From contig DAOVTE010000006.1 in assembly GCA_030627705.1 (NCBI GenBank), forward strand, positions 1 to 32,880: a stretch of 32,880 nucleotides of DNA, in the 5' to 3' direction. Each line of letters starts with the position of its first letter. The first letter of the stretch is position 1. Of the stretch, positions 7,744-16,333 are shown in pieces. Made by a program: the position numbers and the translations under genes. The stretch is from Bacteroidales bacterium. GTDB lineage: Bacteria > Bacteroidota > Bacteroidia > Bacteroidales > JAFGXI01. The notes under the pieces were generated by a model that was given only the letters and a program-made list of their open reading frames with translations, had not been told where the DNA came from and ran no database searches.

Positions 7744-8232
7744 TTATTTAGTAATACCGGTATTTCTTTTAATAAATTCGAAAGAAGCTTCTTCGGGAGT
7801 ATTATAACTGCCAATAGATTTACCATTATAAATAGCGTCAAATTTAGCGCCATCCATTTTTACGCCTTCGTAACCTAATGTGCTATTTAGTTTTTGTGTT
7901 TTTTTAGAATTTGGGAAAGAATCCCAAGATAAGTTTTCTATTCTACAATCTTGAACGTTAGAATTGTTAAACCTTACAAATACTCTGCCTTTTTTATTGT
8001 GTTCGCCAATAAATTTAGCAGCAATTAATTTATGTAAGTAAATAGTTTCATTTTTATACACTCCTACAGCAAATCTCCAATTTTTTTGATAAAATGCATA
8101 ACCACTAGCATGTTGTCGTAAGTTTCCAAGGAAGTCAATTCTCTTGTAGTACTCTTGAGAGTTAATGTAATCATAGACATTCTCATCAATCATAATGGTG
8201 TCTTGGCTGTTTTTTAATTTAATTTTTTTCAT
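7744..8232 (-). CDS. Degenerate HNH-like plus AP2-like domain protein
   Basis: A 162-residue basic protein without a signal peptide. Residues about 60-105 follow the HNH_3 pattern of phage and homing-type endonucleases (LHKLIAAKFI, H67; then VFVRFNNSNVQDCRIENLSW), but the second histidine is R87 and the usual Asn of the D-N-R motif is C96, so nuclease activity is doubtful. Residues about 120-155 (GYEGVKMDGAKFDAIYNGK then GSYNTPEEASFEF) resemble an AP2-type DNA-binding unit. The HNH-AP2 order is common in mobile endonucleases; here it looks like a domesticated DNA-binding protein. It has its own -7-like box and a strong terminator. Function unknown; the domain calls rest on motif reading only. 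Confidence 0.75.
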   Translation of the reverse strand: MKKIKLKNSQDTIMIDENVYDYINSQEYYKRIDFLGNLRQHASGYAFYQKNWRFAVGVYKNETIYLHKLIAAKFIGEHNKKGRVFVRFNNSNVQDCRIENLSWDSFPNSKKTQKLNSTLGYEGVKMDGAKFDAIYNGKSIGSYNTPEEASFEFIKRNTGITK

Positions 8233-8274
8233 AATAGTTAAAAGTTTTTGTGTGAATTTATTTAAATATCAACA

Positions 8275-8282
8275 CAAATATA
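8275..8282 (-). promoter_or_regulatory. Candidate -7 promoter box for the HNH/AP2-like gene
   Basis: Minus-strand TATATTTG (TAnnTTTG) is 43-50 bases before the ATG at 8232. A TTTG is present further upstream (8297-8300, minus strand), but the 14-base gap is shorter than the usual 19-21. Confidence 0.4.
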
Positions 8283-8452
8283 TGAATTTTGTTACTCAAA
8301 ACAAGTTTTATCTAATTTTTTTTAACAATATATCTACATATATTCAGTATAACATTGAATTTGTAATTTTTTCAATTAAAAAAAGTAAAATAATTAACCG
8401 AAAATAGAGTTATTATATCAAAACTTATACATTTACACAAAATATTTTAACA

Positions 8453-9007
8453 TTGAGTTTAGAAGTTACATATAAGAAGTTTAATAAGATTGATTTTGAA
8501 AACTTATTTAAAGAATATTTCGAGCCTCTTTGCAGATATGCTTTAAATTTCGTTTCTGATAATGATACATCAAAAGAAATAGTGCAAGATGTATTTATAA
8601 ATTTGTGGAATAAAAGAGAAACTTTAGATACAACAAAACCAATAAAATCTTATTTGTATACTTCTATTAGGAATAGGTGTTTAAACTATATTAGAGATAA
8701 TAAAAAATTTAGATCTAACGTTTTAGATGTTGAAATTGCAGATTATGATTTAGCTTTTGAATATGATGATTTTGAAGAAACCGATTTGCAAAAGAAGATT
8801 GACAATACATTAGATTTATTACCGACTAAATGCAGACAAATATTTAAGTTAAGTAGATTTGAGGAACTTAAATACAAAGAAATATCTCAAAAATTAGATA
8901 TTTCTGTAAAAACTGTAGAAGCCCAAATGTCTAAAGCATTAAGGATATTTAGGGAAAACTTAAAAGACTACATAAATATAATAATAATAACTGTAATTAA
9001 TTTATAA
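8453..9007 (+). CDS. ECF RNA polymerase sigma factor (Bacteroidota FecI-like), TTG start
   Basis: A 184-residue ECF sigma factor. Region 2 covers about 17-85 (LFKEYFEPLCRYA, then EIVQDVFINLWNKR and SYLYTSIRNRCLNYIRD) and region 4 about 115-168 (LPTKCRQIFKLSRFE, then the helix-turn-helix YKEISQKLDISVKTVEAQMSKAL). It matches the Bacteroidota sigma-70 subfamily that pairs with FecR-like anti-sigma factors. The start must be TTG at 8453, since no ATG or GTG lies near the N-terminus and region 2 begins soon after. The anti-sigma gene follows 47 bp downstream. By analogy with FecIRA it should direct transcription of the receptor operon, but no target promoter can be assigned here. Confidence 0.93.
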   Translation: MSLEVTYKKFNKIDFENLFKEYFEPLCRYALNFVSDNDTSKEIVQDVFINLWNKRETLDTTKPIKSYLYTSIRNRCLNYIRDNKKFRSNVLDVEIADYDLAFEYDDFEETDLQKKIDNTLDLLPTKCRQIFKLSRFEELKYKEISQKLDISVKTVEAQMSKALRIFRENLKDYINIIIITVINL

Positions 9008-9054
9008 AAATCATAAGGGTTAAGAAGCAATTTTGTGTATAATATATTGACAAG

Positions 9055-10026
9055 ATGAATAAAGAGATAAATGACATAGATATTACTGAGCTTATTGGCA
9101 AGTATCTTGCATGTGAAACTACTAAGAAAGAAGTCTCTTTGCTTGAGAATTGGGTTTTAGAAAGTACTGAAAATAAAAATATTTTTAATAATTATAAGCA
9201 AGTTTGGCTACTTACACAACAACAAACTGAAGATATTGATGTAAACTTTGAGTGGAACAATATTAGCTCGCGTTTATTTACGAAAGAAAAAATCAACAAA
9301 ACAAATAACCTTTTCTTAAAAATTGCAGCAGCAGTAATTGTGTTAATTGTATCATCATATTCTGTACTTTATTTATCAGCAGATAGATATGAAACTCTAA
9401 TTGCAGATAATTCTATAGTTGAGACTACACTTGCTGATGGCTCATTAATTACGTTAAATCATAATTCAAAACTAGAAATTAATAACAGCTTTAACGAAAA
9501 AAAGCGAAAAGTTAAGTTAAGTGGTAATGCATTTTTTAATGTTCACAAAGATAAAAACAAACCATTTGTAATAGAGTGTAATTCTGTAGAAGTAGAAGTA
9601 TTAGGAACTTCCTTTTATATTAAATCAGATGGTAATACTAGCGAAGTTATTGTAGAAAGTGGTACAGTATCAGTGAAGATGAGAAATGACGATTCCAAAA
9701 TAATTATAATTACAGAAAACGAAAAATGTGTTTACAAAGGTAACGAATTATCAAAATTAGAAAATGATGATCAAAACTTTATGGCATGGAAAACAAAGGT
9801 TCTTAGTTTTAATAACCAAGAACTTTACAAAGTTATTGATAAAATAAACGAAACATATCACACTAAAATAAGAATAAACTCTCCAGAAATACAAATGTGT
9901 AAAATTACCGCTACATTTGATAATAAACCAATTGAAGCAGTATTAAACATTCTTAAAGCTACCTTAGATTTAAAAGTAGAAGAAAAAAAATCAGAGATAA
10001 TTATCACCGGGAAACCTTGTGAGTAG
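9055..10026 (+). CDS. FecR-family anti-sigma factor with DUF4974 domain
   Basis: A 323-residue inner-membrane signal relay. The cytoplasmic N-terminal part (about 1-84) would hold the sigma factor, a single membrane segment is at about 86-108, and the periplasmic FecR domain is at about 115-205 (TTLADGSLITLNHNSKLEI, later KVKLSGNAFFNVHKDKNKPF and VLGTSFYIK). The C-terminal region about 250-320 (LSFNNQELYKVIDKINETYH ... ATFDNKPIEAVLNILK) is the STN-like DUF4974 domain common to Bacteroidota members. The periplasmic part is expected to contact the N-terminal STN domain of the TonB receptor encoded 43 bp downstream. Confidence 0.95.
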   Translation: MNKEINDIDITELIGKYLACETTKKEVSLLENWVLESTENKNIFNNYKQVWLLTQQQTEDIDVNFEWNNISSRLFTKEKINKTNNLFLKIAAAVIVLIVSSYSVLYLSADRYETLIADNSIVETTLADGSLITLNHNSKLEINNSFNEKKRKVKLSGNAFFNVHKDKNKPFVIECNSVEVEVLGTSFYIKSDGNTSEVIVESGTVSVKMRNDDSKIIIITENEKCVYKGNELSKLENDDQNFMAWKTKVLSFNNQELYKVIDKINETYHTKIRINSPEIQMCKITATFDNKPIEAVLNILKATLDLKVEEKKSEIIITGKPCE

Positions 10027-10069
10027 CAAAAAAAAACTTATTTTTGAATAAACTATATTTAATTCTCTT

Positions 10070-12700
10070 ATGATAATTAGAGTTGTTGCATTTTTATTGT
10101 TTATTTTATATTCTACCGTTGGGTTTAACCAAGAAATAAGTCTATTAAATAAAATATCAATCAATATTGAGAATGCTTCTATTTATGAGGCTTTGCAAGA
10201 AATAAATAATAAAAGCAATATAAATTTTTCTTATAGCAATCAAGCAATAAATAGTAAAAGAACAATTAGCTTAAATGTTGAAGATAAAACTGTAGAAGAG
10301 ATTTTATCAATTATATGTAAAGAGTATAAGGTAAAGTATTCTCTTATAGAAAATCAGATAGTTATACGTAAATCTTATGCTCTTAATGAGATGCAACATA
10401 AAGAAACAAAATATACAATAAGTGGGTTTGTTAAAGATAGTGAAACAGGAGAGAGCTTAATAGGCGCTGCCGTAATTATTGAGGGTACTAATATTGGGTC
10501 TATTACAAATTCGTATGGATTTTATTCTGTAACACTTCCGCTAAACAACTATGAAATTAAATATTCATATTTAGGATATGTTAGTAAATCTGAAATAATC
10601 TTATTGAATAAAAATATTTATTTAAGTCATAACCTGGTATATAATAACGAACTATTAACAGAAGTAGAAATAAACAGAAATGAACAAAGCGAAATAATAA
10701 GTATTAATAAAATAGGCAAAATTAGGTTGAAACCTAGGGATTTTAAAAACATGCCTGAGCTATTAGGCGAAACAGGATTAATAAAGAATTTACAAACTTT
10801 ACCTGGAATAAAAAGCCTAGGCGATGGATCTGCTTTCTTTTTTGTTCGTGGAGGAAATAAAGATCACAACTTAATACTAATAGACGAAGCTCCAATTTAT
10901 AATGTATCGCATTTATTTGGTTTATATTCTGTAGTAATACCTGATGTAACTAAAGATATTAAAATATATAAAGGAGATTTGCCAGTTTCGCAAGGCGATA
11001 GGTTATCTTCAGTTATTGATATTAGAACAAAAGATGGTAACTTAAACAAATTTGAATATCACGGTGTATTAAATCCTTTAATTTACAGATTTTCAGTAGA
11101 AGGTCCTATTGTAAAGCAAAAGAGCTCATTTTTTACATCATTTAGACATTCAAATTTTAAATGGTTATACAAATCTGCTAGCCCAGACTTAAATTTATAT
11201 TTTTACGATTTTACTTCAAAGTTTAATATTAAAATAAACAATAATAACAGAATATTTTTTACAATCTATTCTGGAAAAGATGATTTTTCTAGTAATGAAA
11301 TTGATGCATCAAACTTTGGAATAAATTGGCAAAATTTTGCGTCTACACTTAGATGGAACCATATTTATAACGAAAAATTGTTTTCCAACACAATGGTTTA
11401 TTTAAGTTCTTACGATTACAATCTAAATTTTTTAGATATGGAGAATTATTCGTGGAATTCTGCGATTACAAATTTCACAATTAAATCAGATTATACATAC
11501 TATTCGTCGCCACGATTAAAAATTAATTTTGGTGGCGCTTTCAATGCGCATAATTTCAACCCAGGAAATATTAATCTAGATTCTCTTTTAAGAATTCCTA
11601 AGATATCAAAATATAAATCTAACGAAAAAGCATTTTATTTTAATGCAGAGAATAAACTAACTAAGAGGTTCTCTTATAATGTAGGAATAAGAGTTCCTAT
11701 ATGGAAAAATATAGGTCCTACAACAATATATACTTTTGATGCAGGATATAATATTGCAGACACATTAGTTTTTGATTCTACACAAACAGCAAGTAAATTT
11801 TTTGATATTGATCCTAGAATAAGTTTTAAATACAACTTAAGTTCTACCTCTGCAATAAAAGCGAGCTATGGTGTTTATCATCAATATATTCAGTTATTAT
11901 CTAACACAACTACTCCATTTTCGTCGTTAGAAGTATGGTTACCAAGTGGGCAAAACATTAAGCCACAACAAGCAAGGCTTTTTTCGTTGGGATATGTTAA
12001 ATATTTAGAAAAGCATAAGTTAAAAATTAATGCTGAGATATATTATAAGCGAATGGAAAATCAAATAGAATATGAGCCGCATGCAAATATGCTATTAAAC
12101 CCATACTTAGAAGGAGAGCTGAGGTTTGGTAACGCTTGGAGTTATGGTGCAGAATTTATTGTAAAGAAGATTATTGGTCGTGTTACAGGATGGGTAAGCT
12201 ACACATATTCGCGTGCAATAAAGCAAACTAAAGATATAAATAATAACGAGCCTTATAATGCGTTTTATGATATTCCACACGATTTTTCTTCGTTTCTTGC
12301 TTATCAATACACTAAAAGACTTAATATATCGGCAAACTTTACTTATAATACAGGTTTAGCAATTACAACACCTACCGGATTTTATAATTATAATGGAAAT
12401 ATTGTGCCTTTTTATGCACAAAAAAACAATGATAGGTTGCCAGATTATCATAGGCTAGATCTTTCTATAACTTATAAATTAAACAAACTCAATGAGAAAA
12501 AATTTAAGCACTATTTAACTTTTGCTGTTTATAATATTTATAATAGGCATAATCCTATATCGTTAAATTTTAATAAAGTAAAAACAAAGAATGGAAATTT
12601 TGTTGTCCCAGCAGATATTTATGGTACTAGCAGCATAATTCCAACTCAGATTAATTTGCTTGGCACAATTCCATCATTAACATATAAATTTAACTTTTAG
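10070..12700 (+). CDS. TonB-dependent receptor with STN signalling domain
   Basis: An 876-residue outer-membrane receptor. In order: signal peptide (1-20), secretin/TonB N-terminal (STN) signalling domain (about 29-100), carboxypeptidase-regulatory-like beta-sandwich (about 116-195, ISGFVKDSETGESLIGAAV), plug (about 225-325, with FVRGGNKDHNLILIDEAPIY) and a beta-barrel ending in a terminal aromatic residue (YKFNF). The STN domain together with the preceding sigma and anti-sigma genes indicates ligand-responsive regulation. There is no SusD-like partner; a DUF4249 lipoprotein starts on the base after the stop (TAG then ATG) and probably takes the partner role. The ligand is unknown. Confidence 0.95.
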   Translation: MIIRVVAFLLFILYSTVGFNQEISLLNKISINIENASIYEALQEINNKSNINFSYSNQAINSKRTISLNVEDKTVEEILSIICKEYKVKYSLIENQIVIRKSYALNEMQHKETKYTISGFVKDSETGESLIGAAVIIEGTNIGSITNSYGFYSVTLPLNNYEIKYSYLGYVSKSEIILLNKNIYLSHNLVYNNELLTEVEINRNEQSEIISINKIGKIRLKPRDFKNMPELLGETGLIKNLQTLPGIKSLGDGSAFFFVRGGNKDHNLILIDEAPIYNVSHLFGLYSVVIPDVTKDIKIYKGDLPVSQGDRLSSVIDIRTKDGNLNKFEYHGVLNPLIYRFSVEGPIVKQKSSFFTSFRHSNFKWLYKSASPDLNLYFYDFTSKFNIKINNNNRIFFTIYSGKDDFSSNEIDASNFGINWQNFASTLRWNHIYNEKLFSNTMVYLSSYDYNLNFLDMENYSWNSAITNFTIKSDYTYYSSPRLKINFGGAFNAHNFNPGNINLDSLLRIPKISKYKSNEKAFYFNAENKLTKRFSYNVGIRVPIWKNIGPTTIYTFDAGYNIADTLVFDSTQTASKFFDIDPRISFKYNLSSTSAIKASYGVYHQYIQLLSNTTTPFSSLEVWLPSGQNIKPQQARLFSLGYVKYLEKHKLKINAEIYYKRMENQIEYEPHANMLLNPYLEGELRFGNAWSYGAEFIVKKIIGRVTGWVSYTYSRAIKQTKDINNNEPYNAFYDIPHDFSSFLAYQYTKRLNISANFTYNTGLAITTPTGFYNYNGNIVPFYAQKNNDRLPDYHRLDLSITYKLNKLNEKKFKHYLTFAVYNIYNRHNPISLNFNKVKTKNGNFVVPADIYGTSSIIPTQINLLGTIPSLTYKFNF

Positions 12701-13519
12701 ATGGTAAGAATATTTATTTACATATTAATTATTGCTTCGCTAATTTCTTGCGAAAAAGAAATAAATTGGACTGTAGACAATCAAGATATAGATTATTTGA
12801 TTGTAGAATCAATTATTACAAACGAAGATAAACATCAAGTAGTAAAACTTTCTAACCCATCTAAGGATATTAACTACAAATTTATTCCTGTTTCAGATGC
12901 TTTGGTTTCTGTTACGATTAACGATTCTGTTTATAATTTTATTGAAGATATTAATAACCTAGGTAATTATATTAGCAAAGTTAAATTTATTGCAATAATA
13001 GAGAGCATGTATTATTTGAATATAGAAATAAAAGAAGAAAAATATTTTGCGGAATCTAATATATTATCGGCAACTCCTTTCGAACCATTAGTTTACCAAC
13101 CAATTTCTGATAATTCTAATTTATATAAAATTAGCTTTATTGCTCCGGAATATGATCAAAACGAAGAAGCAATGTATGAAATTTGTATAGATTGGACACA
13201 TTTGGTAGGCTCTAGTTTAACCGATACAATTACACAAGCAAAATTATTTCATTATACATTAAAAACAGTAGATGTTTCGCAGATATTTTCGCCAGAGATT
13301 GAAGAAGTACATTTCCCGAAAGGAAGTATTATTATAGAAAAAAAGTATTCTGTAACCGAAAAATATGGAGAATTTTTACGCTCTATGCTTGCCGAAAAAA
13401 ATTGGAAAGGAAGTTTTTTCGATGAGGCACCAGGAAATTTAGTATCAAATATTAGTAATAATGCAAAAGGATTCTTTACTGCTAGCACAATTATAACTGA
13501 TACAATAATTGTTCATTAA
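12701..13519 (+). CDS. DUF4249-like lipoprotein, receptor partner
   Basis: A 272-residue lipoprotein with signal peptide and lipobox LISC (C17). Its pattern of an early VESIITNED/VVKLSNPS strand pair, VSDALVSVTINDSVYNF and a later YEICIDWTH region fits the Bacteroidota DUF4249 family, whose genes usually sit beside TonB receptors of this type. The ATG directly follows the receptor TAG, so the two are translationally coupled. At 272 residues it is on the short side for the family. A weak ACTCTT/AAGAGT hairpin (13532-13546) follows the stop. Family assignment comes from pattern and context. Confidence 0.82.
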   Translation: MVRIFIYILIIASLISCEKEINWTVDNQDIDYLIVESIITNEDKHQVVKLSNPSKDINYKFIPVSDALVSVTINDSVYNFIEDINNLGNYISKVKFIAIIESMYYLNIEIKEEKYFAESNILSATPFEPLVYQPISDNSNLYKISFIAPEYDQNEEAMYEICIDWTHLVGSSLTDTITQAKLFHYTLKTVDVSQIFSPEIEEVHFPKGSIIIEKKYSVTEKYGEFLRSMLAEKNWKGSFFDEAPGNLVSNISNNAKGFFTASTIITDTIIVH

Positions 13520-13654
13520 CCTATATTAAATACTCTTGCAAAGAGTTGTTTGTGGTTAGATATTAGATTTTTATAAAATAAGGGTGTTTATAAAACTTTG
13601 TGTATTATAATCGAGCTCGAAAAACTTAAAAATAATTAACTTAAAAATATCATT

Positions 13655-14770
13655 ATGAAAATTTTAAATTTAATTCTTGCATCAACAGTTCTTATTGCTG
13701 GAATTTCTTTACAATCTTGTAAAAAAGATATAGAAGAAATTCTAGATAATGAAAATAGCATAATTCCTATTAATTTTAAAATTGATATTCCAGAATCTAT
13801 TTCTAGCTCTAATTTGCAAAAATCTTTGATGGTCACAAACGACAGTTTAGAAGGTGGAGAAATATATAATCACTTAAGAACATTTATACATGTAGGTGAG
13901 AGTGCTGCTGAAATAGTGAATAATATTATGGCGACAATATCAACACAAAATATTAACCAAGCTATGTCATTATCATATCAGAGCGATGATGATGGTAGAG
14001 TAAAAAACCTTGTTGTTGTTGAGAATTCTACTTTTGATGGATTAAGTTGGGAATATGAATTAACAATTACCGATGCTGATAATGCAACAAATATAGATTT
14101 AGGAAATGCATTACAAGTTTTTTGGAACACAAGTCCAGTAAAGGGAATAGCTACTCTTAAGCCATTTAATATTGATCTGAGTCAAAACACAGCATATCCA
14201 GATGCAATGTATAAAATCGAATATAGCGAAGAAGTGACAGGTGTTTACGAGAAGCATATGATAGTTTCTATTAACGGATTGCCTTTAGCAGATCCTGCTA
14301 TAGAGCCATATTCTATGAGTTCTCTTAAAATGTTTGCTGGGAAAAATGGTGATATTATTGATGTTTATGGTAACTCAGAACACCCAAATGCGTGGTTTTT
14401 TCACCAAGATACAACTGGGTTTGACTGGGCATTTGTTGCATCTAGTAATGGAACTTCTGATATTGCAGTTGCAGAGGTTGGATTACCATCGATTAGTGTA
14501 GATGCTATTGATAGAGGTACTTTGTTAGTTACAAATTCTATGCAAAACGTATTTACAGATCTTATTTATATTGAATACCCTAACATTGATAGCGCATCTG
14601 TAGCTAATTATTTAGTAAACACAAATCCTCCTGGTTATTTCAATAATGCAGGTTTTATACAAGCAGGTATTGCCCCAAACGCAAGCTATATAGGACTTGT
14701 AAGCAATATTGCTAGCTTAACGCCGTATAATCCTACAGATATAAACAATATAACTATAAGTTTTAAATAG
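13655..14770 (+). CDS. Hypothetical surface lipoprotein downstream of the TonB locus
   Basis: A 371-residue lipoprotein with lipobox LQSC (C22) after a clear signal peptide, followed by an acidic linker (KKDIEEILDNEN). The body is beta-rich with no recognised domain. Residues around 110-190 include WEYELTITDADNATNIDLGN and FWNTSPVKGIATLKPFNIDL, and residues about 240-275 include NAWFFHQDTTGFDWAFVAS, but I cannot name a family. It starts 135 bp after the DUF4249 gene on the same strand and ends before a strong bidirectional terminator, so it is either the last gene of the locus or separately transcribed. A substrate-binding or surface role linked to the receptor is inference from position. Confidence 0.8.
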   Translation: MKILNLILASTVLIAGISLQSCKKDIEEILDNENSIIPINFKIDIPESISSSNLQKSLMVTNDSLEGGEIYNHLRTFIHVGESAAEIVNNIMATISTQNINQAMSLSYQSDDDGRVKNLVVVENSTFDGLSWEYELTITDADNATNIDLGNALQVFWNTSPVKGIATLKPFNIDLSQNTAYPDAMYKIEYSEEVTGVYEKHMIVSINGLPLADPAIEPYSMSSLKMFAGKNGDIIDVYGNSEHPNAWFFHQDTTGFDWAFVASSNGTSDIAVAEVGLPSISVDAIDRGTLLVTNSMQNVFTDLIYIEYPNIDSASVANYLVNTNPPGYFNNAGFIQAGIAPNASYIGLVSNIASLTPYNPTDINNITISFK

Positions 14771-14788
14771 GGTATTAATTTTTGGACC

Positions 14789-14823
14789 AAAAAAAAGCTG
14801 CTAATTAATTAGCAGCTTTCTTT
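14789..14823. terminator. Strong bidirectional rho-independent terminator
   Basis: The perfect palindrome AAAGCTGCTAATT / AATTAGCAGCTTT (14794-14806 with 14807-14819) sits between convergent genes. On the minus strand it ends in a run of eight T, serving gdhA; on the plus strand a T-rich TTTCTTTA follows, serving the lipoprotein gene. Confidence 0.92.
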
Positions 14824-14837
14824 ATTGAATTATTTTG

Positions 14838-16175
14838 TTAAACAACTCCTTGGTCAATCATTGCATCTGCAACTTTAATAAAACCAGCAATATTAGCACC
14901 TTTTACATAGTTAATAAAACCATCTTCTTCTGTACCATAAGTTTTTGCAGCTTCGTGTATGCTAATCATAATAGCTTGAAGTTTATCATCAACTTCTTTA
15001 GCTGACCAATTTAATTTCATTCCATTTTGAGACATCTCTAATCCAGAAACAGCAACACCACCTGCGTTAGATGCTTTACCAGGACCGAATAATATTTTGT
15101 TTTCTAAGAATATTTCTGTAGCTTCTAATGTTGTTGGCATATTAGCACCCTCAGAAACACAAATTACACCATTAGCAACTAACGCTTTAGCATCGTCTGC
15201 ATGAATTTCGTTTTGTGTAGCACAAGGTAATGCAATATCAACTTTTTGTTCCCAAGGTTTTTTACCTGCGAAGAATTCAACACCATCAAATTCTGTAGCC
15301 ATAGGAGCAACAACATCGTTGTTAGAAGCACGTAACTCTAACATATAATCAATCATGTCAGCTGTTATACCGTCTTTAATAAATACATATCCATCAGGAC
15401 CAGAAATAGTAACTACTTTACCACCGAATTCTGTTGCTTTTGCAGCAGCACCCCATGCAACGTTACCAAAACCTGAAACCGCAACTGTTTTGCCTTGTAA
15501 AGTTTCACCTTTTGTAGCTAACATTTCTTTTGCAAAATATACATTACCATAACCTGTAGCTTCAGGACGCATTAAAGAACCACCCCAGCCTAAACCTTTT
15601 CCTGTTAATACACCTGTATGTTCGTTTTTTAGTTTTTTGTACATTCCGTACATGAAACCTATTTCACGACCACCTACACCAATATCACCAGCAGGAATAT
15701 CAGTATCAGGACCAATATGACGAAATAATTCTGACATAAATGCTTGACAGAATCTCATAATTTCGATATCAGATTTTCCTTTAGGATCGAAGTCAGATCC
15801 ACCTTTACCACCACCCATAGGTAATGTAGTTAAAGAATTTTTGAAAATTTGCTCGAAACCAAGAAATTTAAGAATACTAATATTAACACTTGGATGAAAA
15901 CGTAAACCACCTTTATAAGGTCCAATAGCGCTGTTAAATTCAACTCTGTAACCTCTATTTACTTGGATGCTTCCGCTATCATCTATCCAATTTACTCTAA
16001 ATTGTAATTGACGTTCTGGCTCAACAATTCTTTCGATAATTTTGTGAGCATCATATTGAGGATTTTCGTTTACAAAACCTTCAATTGATTCTAAAACTTC
16101 GCGTGCAGCTTGTAAGAATTCAACTTGTCCAGGATTCTTTTTTTCTAAGTCTGCTAGGATATTATTAATGTCCAT
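14838..16175 (-). CDS. gdhA: NADP-type glutamate dehydrogenase GdhA
   Basis: Cytosolic hexameric enzyme that aminates 2-oxoglutarate to glutamate, linking ammonium assimilation to the TCA cycle. The 445-residue protein matches the usual short hexameric class. Visible motifs are GPYKGGLRFHPSVN (85-98), LPMGGGKGGSDFDPKGKS (118-135, catalytic K124), PAGDIGVGGREIG (161-173, D164) and the Rossmann turn SGFGNVAWGAA (about 219-229). NADP preference is expected for this class but not proven from the sequence. It is monocistronic, with a -7-like box about 41-48 bases upstream and a strong terminator downstream. Confidence 0.96.
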   Translation of the reverse strand: MDINNILADLEKKNPGQVEFLQAAREVLESIEGFVNENPQYDAHKIIERIVEPERQLQFRVNWIDDSGSIQVNRGYRVEFNSAIGPYKGGLRFHPSVNISILKFLGFEQIFKNSLTTLPMGGGKGGSDFDPKGKSDIEIMRFCQAFMSELFRHIGPDTDIPAGDIGVGGREIGFMYGMYKKLKNEHTGVLTGKGLGWGGSLMRPEATGYGNVYFAKEMLATKGETLQGKTVAVSGFGNVAWGAAAKATEFGGKVVTISGPDGYVFIKDGITADMIDYMLELRASNNDVVAPMATEFDGVEFFAGKKPWEQKVDIALPCATQNEIHADDAKALVANGVICVSEGANMPTTLEATEIFLENKILFGPGKASNAGGVAVSGLEMSQNGMKLNWSAKEVDDKLQAIMISIHEAAKTYGTEEDGFINYVKGANIAGFIKVADAMIDQGVV

Positions 16176-16215
16176 AATATTATATTTATTATTTAATTAT
16201 TGAATTATTTTTCTA

Positions 16216-16223
16216 CAAATATA
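16216..16223 (-). promoter_or_regulatory. Candidate -7 promoter box for gdhA
   Basis: Minus-strand TATATTTG fits TAnnTTTG, 41-48 bases before the gdhA ATG. No matching -33 TTTG. Confidence 0.4.
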
Positions 16224-16333
16224 TATTTATTTTATCATCAGAACTGTTAATATTTATCATATTAAAACATTTTCTTAAACATAATCTTAATAACACAAAT
16301 CAAACGTCTGTAACAAATACTATTTTTGGTAAT

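Noticed and set aside
7569-7853. 94-residue minus-strand open frame overlapping the HNH/AP2-like gene end
   Set aside because: It crosses the strong terminator and overlaps a better-supported gene in another frame; composition is that of a chance frame in AT-rich DNA.
13532-13546. ACTCTT/AAGAGT hairpin after the DUF4249 gene as a terminator
   Set aside because: The stem is six pairs with a 3-base loop and no T tract, too weak to call.
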